Part shown: in pieces, positions 51,539 to 60,801 of the stretch | Layout: the number at the start of each line of letters is the position of its first letter | Numbering within the stretch: the first letter of the stretch is position 1 | From: DATBDN01 sp963715995 | GTDB lineage: Bacteria > Actinomycetota > Thermoleophilia > Solirubrobacterales > Thermoleophilaceae | Reading direction: 5' to 3' | Assembly (NCBI GenBank): GCA_963715995.1 | Contig: OY970283.1 | Coordinates: forward strand, 2,294,001-2,358,000 | Length of the DNA: 64,000 bases | Translations under genes and position numbers: made by a program | The notes under the pieces: model-generated | The model's database searches: none | Seen by the model: only the letters and a program-made list of their open reading frames with translations | Told to the model about the DNA's origin: nothing

Positions 51539-52417
51539 GTGGCGGAACTGCCCTTCCCGCACGTCGAAGGCGTCCGCCACTCCTATGTCGACACGGGGCG
51601 CATTCGCGTGCACCTCGCGGAGGCTGGGCCGCCCGATGGCGACCCGATCCTGCTCCTTCACGGGTGGCCGCAGCACTGGTACGAGTGGCGCGGCGTGGTG
51701 CCGGCGCTGTCCGAGCACTACCGCCTGCTCATGCCGGACCTGCGCGGGCTTGGCTGGAGCGAGATCACGCGCAGCGGCTACGAGAAGGAGGAGCTCGCGC
51801 GCGACCAGGTGGCGCTGCTGGACGCGCTGGGAATCGATCGCGTGAAGCTGATCGGCCATGACTGGGGCGGCTACGCCGGCTTCCTCCTGTGCCTCCTGGC
51901 CCCCGAGCGCGTGGAGCGCTACCTCGCCACCAACATCATCCATCCGTGGCCGCAGCGGAGCCTGCGCACCCTGCTCGGCGTATGGCGGATGGCGTACCAG
52001 CTGCCCATGCTCGCTCCGCTGCTCGGGCCGCGCGTGACACGGATCCCGGGGTTCGTGAAGACGTACCTGAACGGGCCGAAGCGCGGCGTCTTCAGCGCCG
52101 AGGAGCTCGAGGCTTTCGAGGCGCCGCTGCGCGAGCGCGAGCGGGCGAAGGTGTCGGCTTACTACTACCGCTCGTTCCAGGCGCGCGACCTGCCGAAGCT
52201 CACGCGTGGTCACTGGCGTGACTACCGGCTCAGCACGCCGACGCTGATGCTCTACGGCACCGGGGACCTGGCAATCACCCGGGCCAATCTCAACGGCTAC
52301 GAGCCGTACGCAGACGACATGCGCATCGAGGAGATCGAGGGGACCGGGCACTTCGTGGTCGACGCCCAGCCGGCCCTCGTGGCCCGACGCGCGCTCGAAT
52401 TCTTCGCGGCCCGCTAG
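51539..52417 (+). CDS. Alpha/beta hydrolase, epoxide-hydrolase-like
   Basis: 292 residues from a GTG. The oxyanion loop HGWPQHW (about 41-47) and the nucleophile elbow GHDWGG (about 107-112) show Asp as nucleophile, as in epoxide hydrolases and haloalkane dehalogenases. The His is in GTGHFVVDAQ near the end. The lid contains two Tyr-rich blocks (AYYYRSF), which could supply the ring-opening Tyr of epoxide hydrolases, so epoxide hydrolysis is the best guess. It is divergent from ribD (70 bases between starts) and 10 bases before the first PMT gene. Confidence 0.85.
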   Translation: MAELPFPHVEGVRHSYVDTGRIRVHLAEAGPPDGDPILLLHGWPQHWYEWRGVVPALSEHYRLLMPDLRGLGWSEITRSGYEKEELARDQVALLDALGIDRVKLIGHDWGGYAGFLLCLLAPERVERYLATNIIHPWPQRSLRTLLGVWRMAYQLPMLAPLLGPRVTRIPGFVKTYLNGPKRGVFSAEELEAFEAPLRERERAKVSAYYYRSFQARDLPKLTRGHWRDYRLSTPTLMLYGTGDLAITRANLNGYEPYADDMRIEEIEGTGHFVVDAQPALVARRALEFFAAR

Positions 52418-52427
52418 AACATCGGCG

Positions 52428-54164
52428 ATGCGACGCGGCTGGCGCGGCGCGCCAAGCCCGGCCTACCTGGTGCTGCTCGCACTCGTGGCCGTGGGCTTGG
52501 TCCTGCGGATCAAGAACAACGGCTACGGCCTGCCCTACGTCTACAACGTGGACGAGGGCTCGCACTTCACCGCCCGTGCGGTGTCGATGCTCGGCGGCAG
52601 CTGGGATCCCGGCTACTTCCAGAACCCGTCGTCGTTCACGTATCTGGCCAACTTCGCGCTGCGGCTGCACTTCGGCGGCGGCAACCCGCTCGGCGGCTTC
52701 GGCGCGGTGATCGACGCGTTCAAGCTGAACCCGAAGGAGATCTACGAGACCACGCGCACCACCTCCGCGATCGTGTGCATGGTCGGCGTGGTCGGCGTGT
52801 TCTGGGCCGGCCGGCGGCTGTGGGAGGGCTTCACGGTGGCGCTCGCCGGGGCGGCGCTGCTCACGTTCGCGTTCCTGCCTGTGTCCTACTCACGCATCGC
52901 GGTGACCGACGTCGGCACGCTCGCGCCGGTGGCGCTGGCGATCGCCGGCTGTGTCCGCGTGTGGGAGGACGGGCGGCTGCGCTGGTGGCTCCTGGCCGGT
53001 GCCGGCACGGGGCTTGCGATCGGCTTCAAGTACACCGCGGGCGTGCTCCTCCTGCCGCTGGCGGTGGCCGCCGTCGCGGCGCTCGTACGCGGCGGCCGGG
53101 ACGCGCTTCGGCCGGTGCTGATCGGCTCGGCGCTGGCGCTGCTCGCCTGCGTGGCGGCCTTCTTCGTGACGAACCCGTACTTCTTCTTCGACTTCTCGGA
53201 TGCGCACCGCCAGCTGTCGGCACAGGCCACGACCGCGGGCGACTTCGGCAAGGTCGGCCAGAACACGACGGGGCTTCCGTACTACCTCGGCACGCTCACC
53301 TGGGGCATCGGCTGGGTCGGCGCGCTCGCGGCCCTTGCGGGCGCCGTCATCGAGCTGCGCCGTGACCTGGTGCGCGGGCTCGTGCTGGTGGCCGCGCCGG
53401 TCGCCCTGCTGGCCTACCTCTCGCTTCAGGCGCGCTTCTTCAGCCGCTGGCTGCTGCCCGCCTATCCGGTCCTCGTGCTGCTGGCCGGGAGCGCGTTCGC
53501 GGAGGCAGCCGCCGCGCTGCCGCGGCTGCGTGCAGGCGTACCCAGGTTGGCGGTGCCTGCCGCGGCGGCGGCGCTGGTGGTCGTGGCAATCGCCCAGGGC
53601 GCGCTGGCGGACGTGCGCAGCGCGCACGTGCTCGGCGGCACCGACACCCGCCAGCTCGCGCGCCAGTGGCTCGTGGACCACTACCCGTCGGCGCTGCGCG
53701 TGGTCATCGAGCCGGCGGTTCCGGCGCGCTACTACCGGCGCCAGGGCCGCGGCGGCCTGCACGGCCGCAAGGCCTTCGTCCGCGGCTTCGCCAAGCATCA
53801 GGCCGAGACGCGCGTGCAGTACCCGTCACTGCTCACGCCGAGCTACGTCGACTCGTACCGCAAGGCCGGCTTCTGCCTGGTCATGACCATGAGCCTGATC
53901 AAGGGGCGCGCCGAGAACGCCAAGCTGCCCAAGGCGCTCGCCTACTACGACCGGCTCGCACGCGACTCCAAGGTCGTGTACCACGTGTCGCCGTACAAGC
54001 CGGGGACGAAGCCGCTGCGCTTCGACTTCGACTTCTCGTACAACTACTACCCGGCGGCGTTCAAGCGGCCCGGGCCCGACGTCACGATCTACCGGTTGCG
54101 CGATTGCAAAGAGAAGTTCGGACCACTGAAGAAGGACGAGCCGCTCCCCGGCGGCATCTCATGA
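52428..54164 (+). CDS. Polytopic glycosyltransferase, PMT/ArnT-like (GT39/GT83 type)
   Basis: 578 residues. About ten transmembrane helices occupy residues 10-400, then a soluble C-terminal domain of about 170 residues. The first outer loop carries the acidic pair in YNVDEGSHF (about 41-49), the catalytic site of GT-C protein mannosyltransferases and ArnT. These enzymes transfer sugar from a polyprenyl phosphate to proteins or lipids outside the membrane. The second copy lies immediately downstream and matches in the loop (YGLP-VYN-DE) and in the end (YYP-AF-RPGP), so the two are tandem paralogues. The acceptor is unknown. Confidence 0.83.
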   Translation: MRRGWRGAPSPAYLVLLALVAVGLVLRIKNNGYGLPYVYNVDEGSHFTARAVSMLGGSWDPGYFQNPSSFTYLANFALRLHFGGGNPLGGFGAVIDAFKLNPKEIYETTRTTSAIVCMVGVVGVFWAGRRLWEGFTVALAGAALLTFAFLPVSYSRIAVTDVGTLAPVALAIAGCVRVWEDGRLRWWLLAGAGTGLAIGFKYTAGVLLLPLAVAAVAALVRGGRDALRPVLIGSALALLACVAAFFVTNPYFFFDFSDAHRQLSAQATTAGDFGKVGQNTTGLPYYLGTLTWGIGWVGALAALAGAVIELRRDLVRGLVLVAAPVALLAYLSLQARFFSRWLLPAYPVLVLLAGSAFAEAAAALPRLRAGVPRLAVPAAAAALVVVAIAQGALADVRSAHVLGGTDTRQLARQWLVDHYPSALRVVIEPAVPARYYRRQGRGGLHGRKAFVRGFAKHQAETRVQYPSLLTPSYVDSYRKAGFCLVMTMSLIKGRAENAKLPKALAYYDRLARDSKVVYHVSPYKPGTKPLRFDFDFSYNYYPAAFKRPGPDVTIYRLRDCKEKFGPLKKDEPLPGGIS

Positions 54165-55767
54165 CGCGCACGCGCTGGATGCTCGCGGGCCTGCTGCTGG
54201 TGGCGCTCGGCCTGCGACTGTGGTCGATCAGGTACGGGCTGCCGTGGGTCTACAACCGCGACGAGGAGTTCCACTTCGTCCCGGTCGCCGTGAAGATGTT
54301 CGGCGGCTCGTTCAACCCGCACTACTTCGAGAACCCGCCGGCGCTCACGTACGTGCTCTACGCGGTGTTCCGGCTGCGCTTCCACATGGCGCACTTCCAG
54401 CGCTCGTTCGCGGCTCATCCGACCGCGGCATACGAGACTGCGCGGGTCGTCGTCGCGCTCGTCAGCACGCTGTCGGTGGCGCTCGTCTACTGGGCGGCCG
54501 GCGCTGGTACGACGCCCGCGTGGGGCTGCTCGCGGCAGCGCTGATCGCGGTCGGGTTCCTGCCCGCCTTCTACGGCAAGTTCGCGCTGAACGACGCCGTC
54601 ACGCTCGCACCCGTGGCTGTCGCGCTCGCTCTGATCGCGTTCGGGTACGAGACCGGGCGCACGTGGGTGTGGGTGGGCGCGGGCGCCGCGATCGGCGCGG
54701 CCACCGCCGTCAAGTACACGGCCGGCGCGATGCTGCTGGCGCTGGGCCTGGCGCTGCTCCTGCGCTGGCTCGAGGGCGACCGGCGCCTGCGTGACCTGAT
54801 CGAGCCCGCCGTGCTCGCGGGCGTCGCCTTCGGCGCCGTGTTCTTCGTGCTGAACCCGTACTCGCTGTTCGACTTCCACCTGTTCAAGCACCAGCTGGCG
54901 GGCCAGTCGGCCACCGCCGGCGGGTCGGCCAAGCTCGGCCAGTCGAGCACGCCCGGCTGGCTGTACTACATGTGGTCGCTCACCTGGGGGCTCGGCTGGG
55001 TGCCGGCGCTCGCCGCGCTCGGCGGCGGCGTGCTCGCGCTGCGCGAGAACTGGCGCCGCGGGGTCGTGCTGGTGGTCTTCCCGCTGTTCATGTTCCTGTT
55101 CCTGGGCAGCCAGGCGCGCCACTTCGGGCGCTGGTACATGCCCGCCTACCCGCCGATCGTCGTGCTCGCTGCCTACGGCGCGATCCGGGCCGCCGATTGG
55201 GTCGGACGCGGCCGGCGCTGGGCGGCGTGGGCGATCCCCGTGGTCGCCGTGGCGATGCTGGCCCAGGGCCTTGCAGCGACGATCCGGGTGGACTCCGTGC
55301 TGGCGCGCAACGACACGCGGCTGCTGGCGCGCGACTGGATCCTGGACAACATCCCGGCGCGCACGGGCGTGGTGGTCGAGCCGTTCGTGCCGGACGGCTG
55401 GCTGGCCGAGCCGAACCGCGCGGGGACCGAGCGCTACCGCCTCTATCCGATCAAGCCGCCGTTCCAGGCCTACGAGAAGAAGCTCGACGCGACGCTGATC
55501 GACACCTACCGCTCCGGGGGCTACTGCTGGGTGGTGGCCGCCAGCCACCAGAAGCAGCGCGGCCTCGAAGCGAAGCTGCCGGGCGCGATTGCGTACTACC
55601 AGCGGCTGAACCAGGAGTCGGATCGCACCGAGCTGTTCAACCCGTGGCGCGCGGGCGCCGACCGTCCTGGCTTCAACTTCGACATGTCGTTCGACTACTA
55701 CCCGACCGCATTCGTGCGCCCGGGTCCGCTGATCGAGATCCATCACCTGCGCGGCTGCAAGGGATGA
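54161..55767 (+). pseudogene. Second PMT/ArnT-like glycosyltransferase, interrupted by a one-base frameshift
   Basis: The ATG at 54161 overlaps the stop of the first copy (ATGA). The first 112 codons (WMLAGLLLVALGLRLW, YNRDEEFHF) end in VYWAAGAG and run to a stop at 54544. The remaining roughly 420 codons continue in another frame from RRWYDARVGLLAAALIA to HHLRGCKG. By comparison with the first copy (W-A-G-R-R), one G is missing at about 54496 in the TGGGCGGCC run; adding it gives one frame of 535 residues. Coding quality is normal on both sides, so either a sequencing error or a recent mutation is possible. It has about ten membrane helices and an external tail. Confidence 0.8.
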
Positions 55768-56012
55768 GCCCGCCTCCGCCCTGGCTCGTCAAGCGCGTGC
55801 TGCTTGGCCCCGCCGCGCTGCGAAGCGCCGCAGCGGCCCGCGCGCCGGGCGAGCAGGAGCGCTGGATGCTGCGGCAGTCGGGTGACGTGCGCCGCAGCTT
55901 CGTGCGCGACGTGGTCGAGCAGGGCGGAACGCCGGAGCTGGCCCAGGCCTGGATGCTGCGCCAGCCCGAGGACGTGCGCGAGAGCTACGTGGCCGAGGTG
56001 CTGGGAGTCTGA
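55764..56012 (+). CDS. Hypothetical 82-residue protein with a duplicated 17-residue motif
   Basis: The ATG overlaps the stop of the second PMT gene (ATGA), so translation is coupled. After an Ala-rich basic start it contains two copies of a motif with 29-residue spacing: W34-MLRQSGDVRRSFVRDV and W63-MLRQPEDVRESYVAEV. The pattern is W-M-L-R-Q-x-x-D-V-R-x-S-aromatic-V. It is probably two short helices each. I recognise no family. A role together with the glycosyltransferases is suggested only by coupling. The gene meets the convergent gene at 56017. Confidence 0.6.
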   Translation: MSPPPPWLVKRVLLGPAALRSAAAARAPGEQERWMLRQSGDVRRSFVRDVVEQGGTPELAQAWMLRQPEDVRESYVAEVLGV

Positions 56013-56016
56013 GCGC

Positions 56017-57519
56017 TCAGCAGTTCTGGTACACGCGCCAGCGGGCGTTGCCGGCCACGAACTTGAAGGTCGACAGCGGGTAGTTCGACCACCACTTGCG
56101 CGCTGAGCGCTCGGACACGCCCGATGTCGAGCGGGCCGCGCTGGGCTCGAAGTTGAAGGTGGCGCCGACGAGGAGCAGTCCGTGCTCGGGCGGGCGGGCC
56201 TGCGCGATCGACGGCTGGAACGCGGTCTTCGGCAGGCCGGTCTCGAAGCGGATCACGGGCACGGCCGAGTGGGTCGGGGTCGTGATCGGCCGGCAGCTGT
56301 CGAGCAGCGGCACCACGCTGGGGTTGTCCAAGATCGCCTTCAGGTCCGCGTGCTGGCTGTGGACGAAGTTCTCCTGGCCGTGCAGCTTGCGGAAGTCCTT
56401 CGAATAGGGAATCGCGCGCCAGGCGCCGACTGCCAACGACAGCACGAACAGCAAGACCAGAAGGCGATGCGCCCGGCGCGGCTGCGCCACCAGCAGCCAG
56501 CCCGTGAGCGCGACCGCCACGCACAGGTTGAGCAGGATTGACGGCACGGCCAGGTAACGCGGGATGACCGAGAGGCCGGCGGCGGCGATCGCGAAGAAGG
56601 TGAAGAACCCGAGCGCCGTGAGCGCGACCGGGATCAGGGCGCGCATGCGCAGCACGTAGAGCGCCACCAGCACGCCCAGGCCGCCGATCGCATCGTTGAC
56701 GATCTTCTCGTTGGCCCCGATGTAGTCGGGCAGCGAGCTCAGCGCGCCGCTCACGCCGCGGTTGCGCTGGAAGGCGCTGGCCGTCTCGCGCGTGGACGTC
56801 AAGGAGTAAAGCGGCTTGCCAGTGACGATCCAGTCCCAGGCCAGCCACAAGACGGGCGCCGCCAGCAGCAGCGCGACGTAGGGCCAGATGCCGCGGATGC
56901 CCTTCACCGGGAAGAGCCACAGCACGTACACGCCCGCGAGCACCCACGCCTCCGGCCGCAGCAGGCCCGCGAGCGCGAGCAGGGCCATCACCGGCATCCC
57001 GCGCCGCGGCGAGCGCACTTCCATCGCGGCGGCCGCGAAGACGAACAGCAGGAACCAGATGTCGACCACCCCGCGCAGGGCGTCGAACTCGAGGTCTGTG
57101 CGCGTGAGCATCACGAGCACGGCGACGAGGGCGACGAGGGTGCCGAGCAGGTGCTTGGTGAAGCGGAAGATCGCCCACAGCAGGCCGACCCAGGCGATCA
57201 GCGTGATCAGCACCATCATCCGGTCCGCGGCCAGGCCGAACGGCGACAGCAGCAGCCCCACGAAGACCGACAGGGGGTGCGGCGTGGGCGAGCGGAAGAC
57301 GCTGTAGTCGGGCAGGTGGCCGTGTGCCAGGTCCTGGCCCCAGAGCAGCTGGTAGTAGCTGTCGTAGTTCGGATAGGTGCGCAGCCCCGCGAACAGGAGC
57401 AGGACCACGAGTCCCGCCAGAACGGCGGCTATCGTGGCGTTTCGCCTGGTGGCAAGCGCATCCGCGCGCGCAGCTAGGCGCGCACCGCGTCCGCTTGTCG
57501 AAGGTTCTGCGAGCGTCAT
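56017..57519 (-). CDS. Polytopic membrane protein, GT-C glycosyltransferase-like
   Basis: 500 residues. About ten to twelve transmembrane helices are separated by short loops. The first outer loop has LRTYPNYDSYYQLLWGQDLAHG, in which an Asp follows an aromatic patch, as in other GT-C enzymes. The C-terminal 90 residues are soluble and end GNARWRVYQNC. The acceptor and donor are unknown. It points in the opposite direction to the PMT genes and is divergent from the GT2 gene (38 bases between starts). Its character and neighbours suggest polyprenyl-phosphate-sugar transfer; that is inference. Confidence 0.68.
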   Translation of the reverse strand: MTLAEPSTSGRGARLAARADALATRRNATIAAVLAGLVVLLLFAGLRTYPNYDSYYQLLWGQDLAHGHLPDYSVFRSPTPHPLSVFVGLLLSPFGLAADRMMVLITLIAWVGLLWAIFRFTKHLLGTLVALVAVLVMLTRTDLEFDALRGVVDIWFLLFVFAAAAMEVRSPRRGMPVMALLALAGLLRPEAWVLAGVYVLWLFPVKGIRGIWPYVALLLAAPVLWLAWDWIVTGKPLYSLTSTRETASAFQRNRGVSGALSSLPDYIGANEKIVNDAIGGLGVLVALYVLRMRALIPVALTALGFFTFFAIAAAGLSVIPRYLAVPSILLNLCVAVALTGWLLVAQPRRAHRLLVLLFVLSLAVGAWRAIPYSKDFRKLHGQENFVHSQHADLKAILDNPSVVPLLDSCRPITTPTHSAVPVIRFETGLPKTAFQPSIAQARPPEHGLLLVGATFNFEPSAARSTSGVSERSARKWWSNYPLSTFKFVAGNARWRVYQNC

Positions 57520-57557
57520 CAGGGGGCCGGCCAGCGACCCGCCACAATAGCCCGCGC

Positions 57558-58622
57558 ATGAAGCTGATCATCCAGATCCCGTGCCTCAACGAGGAGGACC
57601 AACTGCCGGCGACGCTGGCGGACCTCCCGCGCGCCGTTGCGGGCTTCGACGAGGTCGAGTGGCTGATCGTGGACGACGGCTCCACCGACCGCACGGTCGA
57701 GGTGGCCCGCGAGCACGGTGTAGACCACGTCGTGCGGCTGACCAACAACAAGGGCCTGGCCGCCGCCTTCCAGGCCGGCGTGGACGCCTGCCTCAAGCTG
57801 GGCGCCGACGCGATCGTCAACACCGACGCCGACAACCAGTACGACGCCAACGACATCCCGAAGCTCCTCGCTCCGATCCTGCGCGGCGACGCCGACATGG
57901 TGGTGGGCGACCGGGTGATCGACTCGATGGAGCACTTCTCGCCGCTCAAGCGGCGGCTCCAGCACTTCGGCAGCGCTGTCGTTCGCCGCGCGTCGGGCAC
58001 CGACGTGCCGGACACCACCTCGGGCTTCCGCGCCTACAACCGCGAGGCAGCTCTCCAGGTGACGGTCGTGTCGAAGTACACGTACACGCTCGAGTCGGTC
58101 ATCCAGGCGGGCAAGATGCTCGTGGCGGTCGACCACACGCCGATCAACGCCCGCAAGGTCGAGCGCCCCTCGCGCCTGTTCGGCAACTCGATGTGGGGCT
58201 ACGTGCGCCGCAACACCCTCGCGATCTTCCGGATCTACTCGATGTACGAGCCGCTGCGCGTGTTCATGACCGCGGCGGCGATCATCGGCGTGGCCGCGGC
58301 CGCGATCTGGCTGCGCTACCTGATCTACCTCATCGACGGCTCGGGCCGCGGGCACCTCCAGTCGGTCATCGTCGGCGCCGTACTGCTGATCGCGTCCGTC
58401 CAGCTGGCGGCGCTCGGCGTGATGGGCGACATCCTGGCCGGCATGCGCACGCTCCAGCAGCGAACGCTCGAGCGCGTGCGCCGGGTGGAGCTGCAACTGG
58501 GCGTCCAGCCATCTCACTACGAGCCTGGGGCCGAGCGACCGGGCCACCGCAGCGAGCCGACCACGGGCGCCGACGCGGGCCCGGCAACCGGAAAACCCGA
58601 CAAGGAGACCGTGGGACTGTGA
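57558..58622 (+). CDS. GT2 family glycosyltransferase, polyprenyl-phosphate sugar synthase-like
   Basis: 354 residues. The GT-A domain (about 1-240) has IIQIPCLNEEDQLPATL, LIVDDGSTDRTVEVA and the metal motif DADNQYD (about 94). Two hydrophobic segments follow (about 235-260 and 272-298), and the tail is a charged coiled region of about 55 residues ending KETVGL. This is the DPM1/GtrB-type layout, which makes polyprenyl-phosphate sugars used as donors by PMT-like enzymes such as those at 52428-55767. The specific sugar is unknown. The stop overlaps the next gene (GTGA). Confidence 0.88.
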   Translation: MKLIIQIPCLNEEDQLPATLADLPRAVAGFDEVEWLIVDDGSTDRTVEVAREHGVDHVVRLTNNKGLAAAFQAGVDACLKLGADAIVNTDADNQYDANDIPKLLAPILRGDADMVVGDRVIDSMEHFSPLKRRLQHFGSAVVRRASGTDVPDTTSGFRAYNREAALQVTVVSKYTYTLESVIQAGKMLVAVDHTPINARKVERPSRLFGNSMWGYVRRNTLAIFRIYSMYEPLRVFMTAAAIIGVAAAAIWLRYLIYLIDGSGRGHLQSVIVGAVLLIASVQLAALGVMGDILAGMRTLQQRTLERVRRVELQLGVQPSHYEPGAERPGHRSEPTTGADAGPATGKPDKETVGL

Positions 58623-59239
58623 CCGGCGTGACCCAGGAGCCGGTTCCGACCGGCAACACCTTCGACAAGTACGGCTCGACCAACCCGGTCGTGCGGCGGC
58701 TGATGACCGGCTTCGAGTCGACGCTCGAGGAGCTGTGGCAGAAGGCGGCTCCGACGTCGATCCTCGACGTTGGCTGCGGCGAGGGCGTGCTGACCGAGCA
58801 GTGGGCGGACAAGCTCGGCTCGGGCCGCATCGTCGGGATCGACCTCGACGACCCCAAGCTGAAGGCCGAGTGGGACAAGCGCCGGCGCGCGAACCTGGAG
58901 TATCGCGTCGAGGACGCCACGCACCTGTCGTTCGCCGACGACGAGTTCGACATGGCCACCGCCATCGAGGTGCTCGAGCACGTGCCCGACCCCGAGCGCA
59001 CCGTCTCCGAGATGGCGCGCGTGGCCAAGCGCTGGGTGTTGGTGTCGGTACCGCGCGAGCCGCTCTGGCGCGGGCTGAACATGGCGCGTGGCGCCTACAT
59101 CAAGGACCTGGGGAACACGCCGGGCCACGTGAACCACTGGTCCAAGCGCAGCTTCAAGCAGATGCTCGCGCGCTACGGCACGGTCGACGAGGTCCGCTCG
59201 CCGTTCCCGTGGACGATGGTGCTTGTCCGCGTCGGCTGA
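58619..59239 (+). CDS. Class I SAM-dependent methyltransferase
   Basis: 206 residues from the GTG at 58619 (GTGA overlap with GT2); a GTG three codons later is possible. The SAM motif is ILDVGCGEGVLTEQWA, then IVGIDLDDPKL and FDMATAIEVLEHVPDP. This group methylates small molecules, sugars or quinones. Within the locus it may methylate a sugar or lipid carrier; that is inference. The frame overlaps the flippase gene by 17 bases. Confidence 0.87.
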   Translation: MTGVTQEPVPTGNTFDKYGSTNPVVRRLMTGFESTLEELWQKAAPTSILDVGCGEGVLTEQWADKLGSGRIVGIDLDDPKLKAEWDKRRRANLEYRVEDATHLSFADDEFDMATAIEVLEHVPDPERTVSEMARVAKRWVLVSVPREPLWRGLNMARGAYIKDLGNTPGHVNHWSKRSFKQMLARYGTVDEVRSPFPWTMVLVRVG

Positions 59240-60560
59240 CCCCGGCGCGACCACGCGCTCGTACGGGCGCGGCGCGGCGATCCTGTCGGTGGGCATCGGG
59301 GTCACCGGCGTCATCACGTACGCGTACTTCGCGCTCGCCTCGCACTCGCTGTCGAAGGACGACTACGGCCGCATATCGCTCCTGTGGTCGTCGGTGTTCA
59401 TCGTCGTGTCGGTGCTCTACCGGCCGGTGGAGCAGCTCTTGTCGCGCACGATCGCCGACCGCGCAGCACGCGGGCAGACCGGGCGCTCGCACCTGCGCGT
59501 GGCGGCCACGATCCAGCTCGGGCTGGGCGCGCTGTTCGTGGTGCTGGCGCTGGCGTTCCGCCACCGCCTCGAGGACAAGCTCTTCGATGGCAGAACCACG
59601 CTCTACTGGGTGCTGGTCGTGGCGGTGCTCTCCTACGCGGCCAGCTACTTCGCGCGCGGCTTCCTGGCGGGCAGCCGCATGTTCGGGCTCTATGGCGGGC
59701 TCGTGTTCATCGAGTCGGTGGCGCGCTGCCTGTTCGCCCTGCTCGTGGCCGTCGGTGTCTGCCACGGGGCGAACGTGACGGCGCTGGGCATCGCGGCGGC
59801 GCCACTGCTGTCGCTGACCGTGGTGCCGTGGGCGCTCGGCCGGCGCATCCGGACCTCCGGCGAGGCGGTGGCGGTGGCCGAGCCGCACGAGGTGGGCGGC
59901 GAGCCGGACAGCACCGACCCGGAGTTCACGCTGGCGCACGGGGCCGGGTTCGCGGGCGCCGTGCTGGCGATCATGGTCTGCGAGCAGGCGATCTACAACG
60001 CGGGCCCGCTGCTGATCAAGGCCACCGAGTCACCGGCCGCCCAGGCGTCGGCGCTGGCGGGCTTCGCCTTCAACGTGCTGCTGATAGCCCGCGCCCCACT
60101 CCAGCTCTTCCAGGCCATCCAGACCTCGATCCTCCCGCACCTGACCACGCTGCGGGCCACGGGCGACACGGATCCGTTCAGGCGCAGCATCCAGGTGACG
60201 CTGGCGGCGATCACGGTGTTCGCGGGCGCAGTGGCGCTCGCGATGGCCGCGCTGGGGCCGACCATCATGCGGATCGCGTTCGGCGGCAACTTCCACTACC
60301 AGCGCGGCGGGCTCGTGATGATCGCCGCCGGCATGGGCTTCTACCTGTCAGCGGCAACGCTCAACCAGGCCGCCCTGGCCCACGCGCAGGCCAAGCAGGC
60401 GGCAGCGGTGTGGGCGCTCACCGCGGTCGCGTTCGTGGTGTGGCTCCTGCTACCCGGCTTCGACAACCGCGTATTGCAGCTCGAGGCCGGCTACCTCGGT
60501 GCAGCCGGCCTCCTGTGCGCTCTTCTCTACGGGTTGTACCGGCGCGGGCTCAGTGCGTGA
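59223..60560 (+). CDS. Wzx-like polysaccharide flippase
   Basis: 445 residues from a TTG, overlapping the methyltransferase end. It has about 12 to 14 transmembrane helices. The opening GRGAAILSVGIGVTGVITYAYF is followed by SLSKDDYGRISLLWS, a pattern of MOP-superfamily oligosaccharide flippases. They move lipid-linked sugars across the membrane. Together with the GT2 and PMT genes this makes a surface glycosylation or glycan export set. It converges on a small gene with a 10-base overlap. Confidence 0.82.
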   Translation: MSASADPGATTRSYGRGAAILSVGIGVTGVITYAYFALASHSLSKDDYGRISLLWSSVFIVVSVLYRPVEQLLSRTIADRAARGQTGRSHLRVAATIQLGLGALFVVLALAFRHRLEDKLFDGRTTLYWVLVVAVLSYAASYFARGFLAGSRMFGLYGGLVFIESVARCLFALLVAVGVCHGANVTALGIAAAPLLSLTVVPWALGRRIRTSGEAVAVAEPHEVGGEPDSTDPEFTLAHGAGFAGAVLAIMVCEQAIYNAGPLLIKATESPAAQASALAGFAFNVLLIARAPLQLFQAIQTSILPHLTTLRATGDTDPFRRSIQVTLAAITVFAGAVALAMAALGPTIMRIAFGGNFHYQRGGLVMIAAGMGFYLSAATLNQAALAHAQAKQAAAVWALTAVAFVVWLLLPGFDNRVLQLEAGYLGAAGLLCALLYGLYRRGLSA

Positions 60561-60726
60561 GCAGGCGCTCGGAGGCTCCGACCGACACTGCCAGGGCATC
60601 GCGGTCGACGCCTGCATTGCCGCGCGGTCCGCGGTAGGCGGACGTCACCTCTTTCTGCGCCAGGCGCCTCAGGGCTTCCTCCCTCGACACCCGCTTACTT
60701 CCGTTTGGACGTTCCTTCTGGGCCAT
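60550..60726 (-). CDS. Hypothetical 58-residue protein
   Basis: The ATG at 60726 has GAGGGAG 7 bases upstream, which fixes the start; a longer frame to 60792 has none. The product is basic and helical in its first half (KRVSREEALRRLAQKEV), then Gly/Asp-containing (YRGPRGNAGVDRD), ending ASERLLTH. No Cys, membrane segment or known motif. It overlaps the flippase end by 11 bases on the other strand. Confidence 0.55.
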   Translation of the reverse strand: MAQKERPNGSKRVSREEALRRLAQKEVTSAYRGPRGNAGVDRDALAVSVGASERLLTH

Positions 60727-60801
60727 GCGGATCTCCCTCACGGTTGTTTGCGGTTCTCTATTGGGGTTCCGCGTCGCTGCGACCTCAAACACGGGTTGGC
60801 G

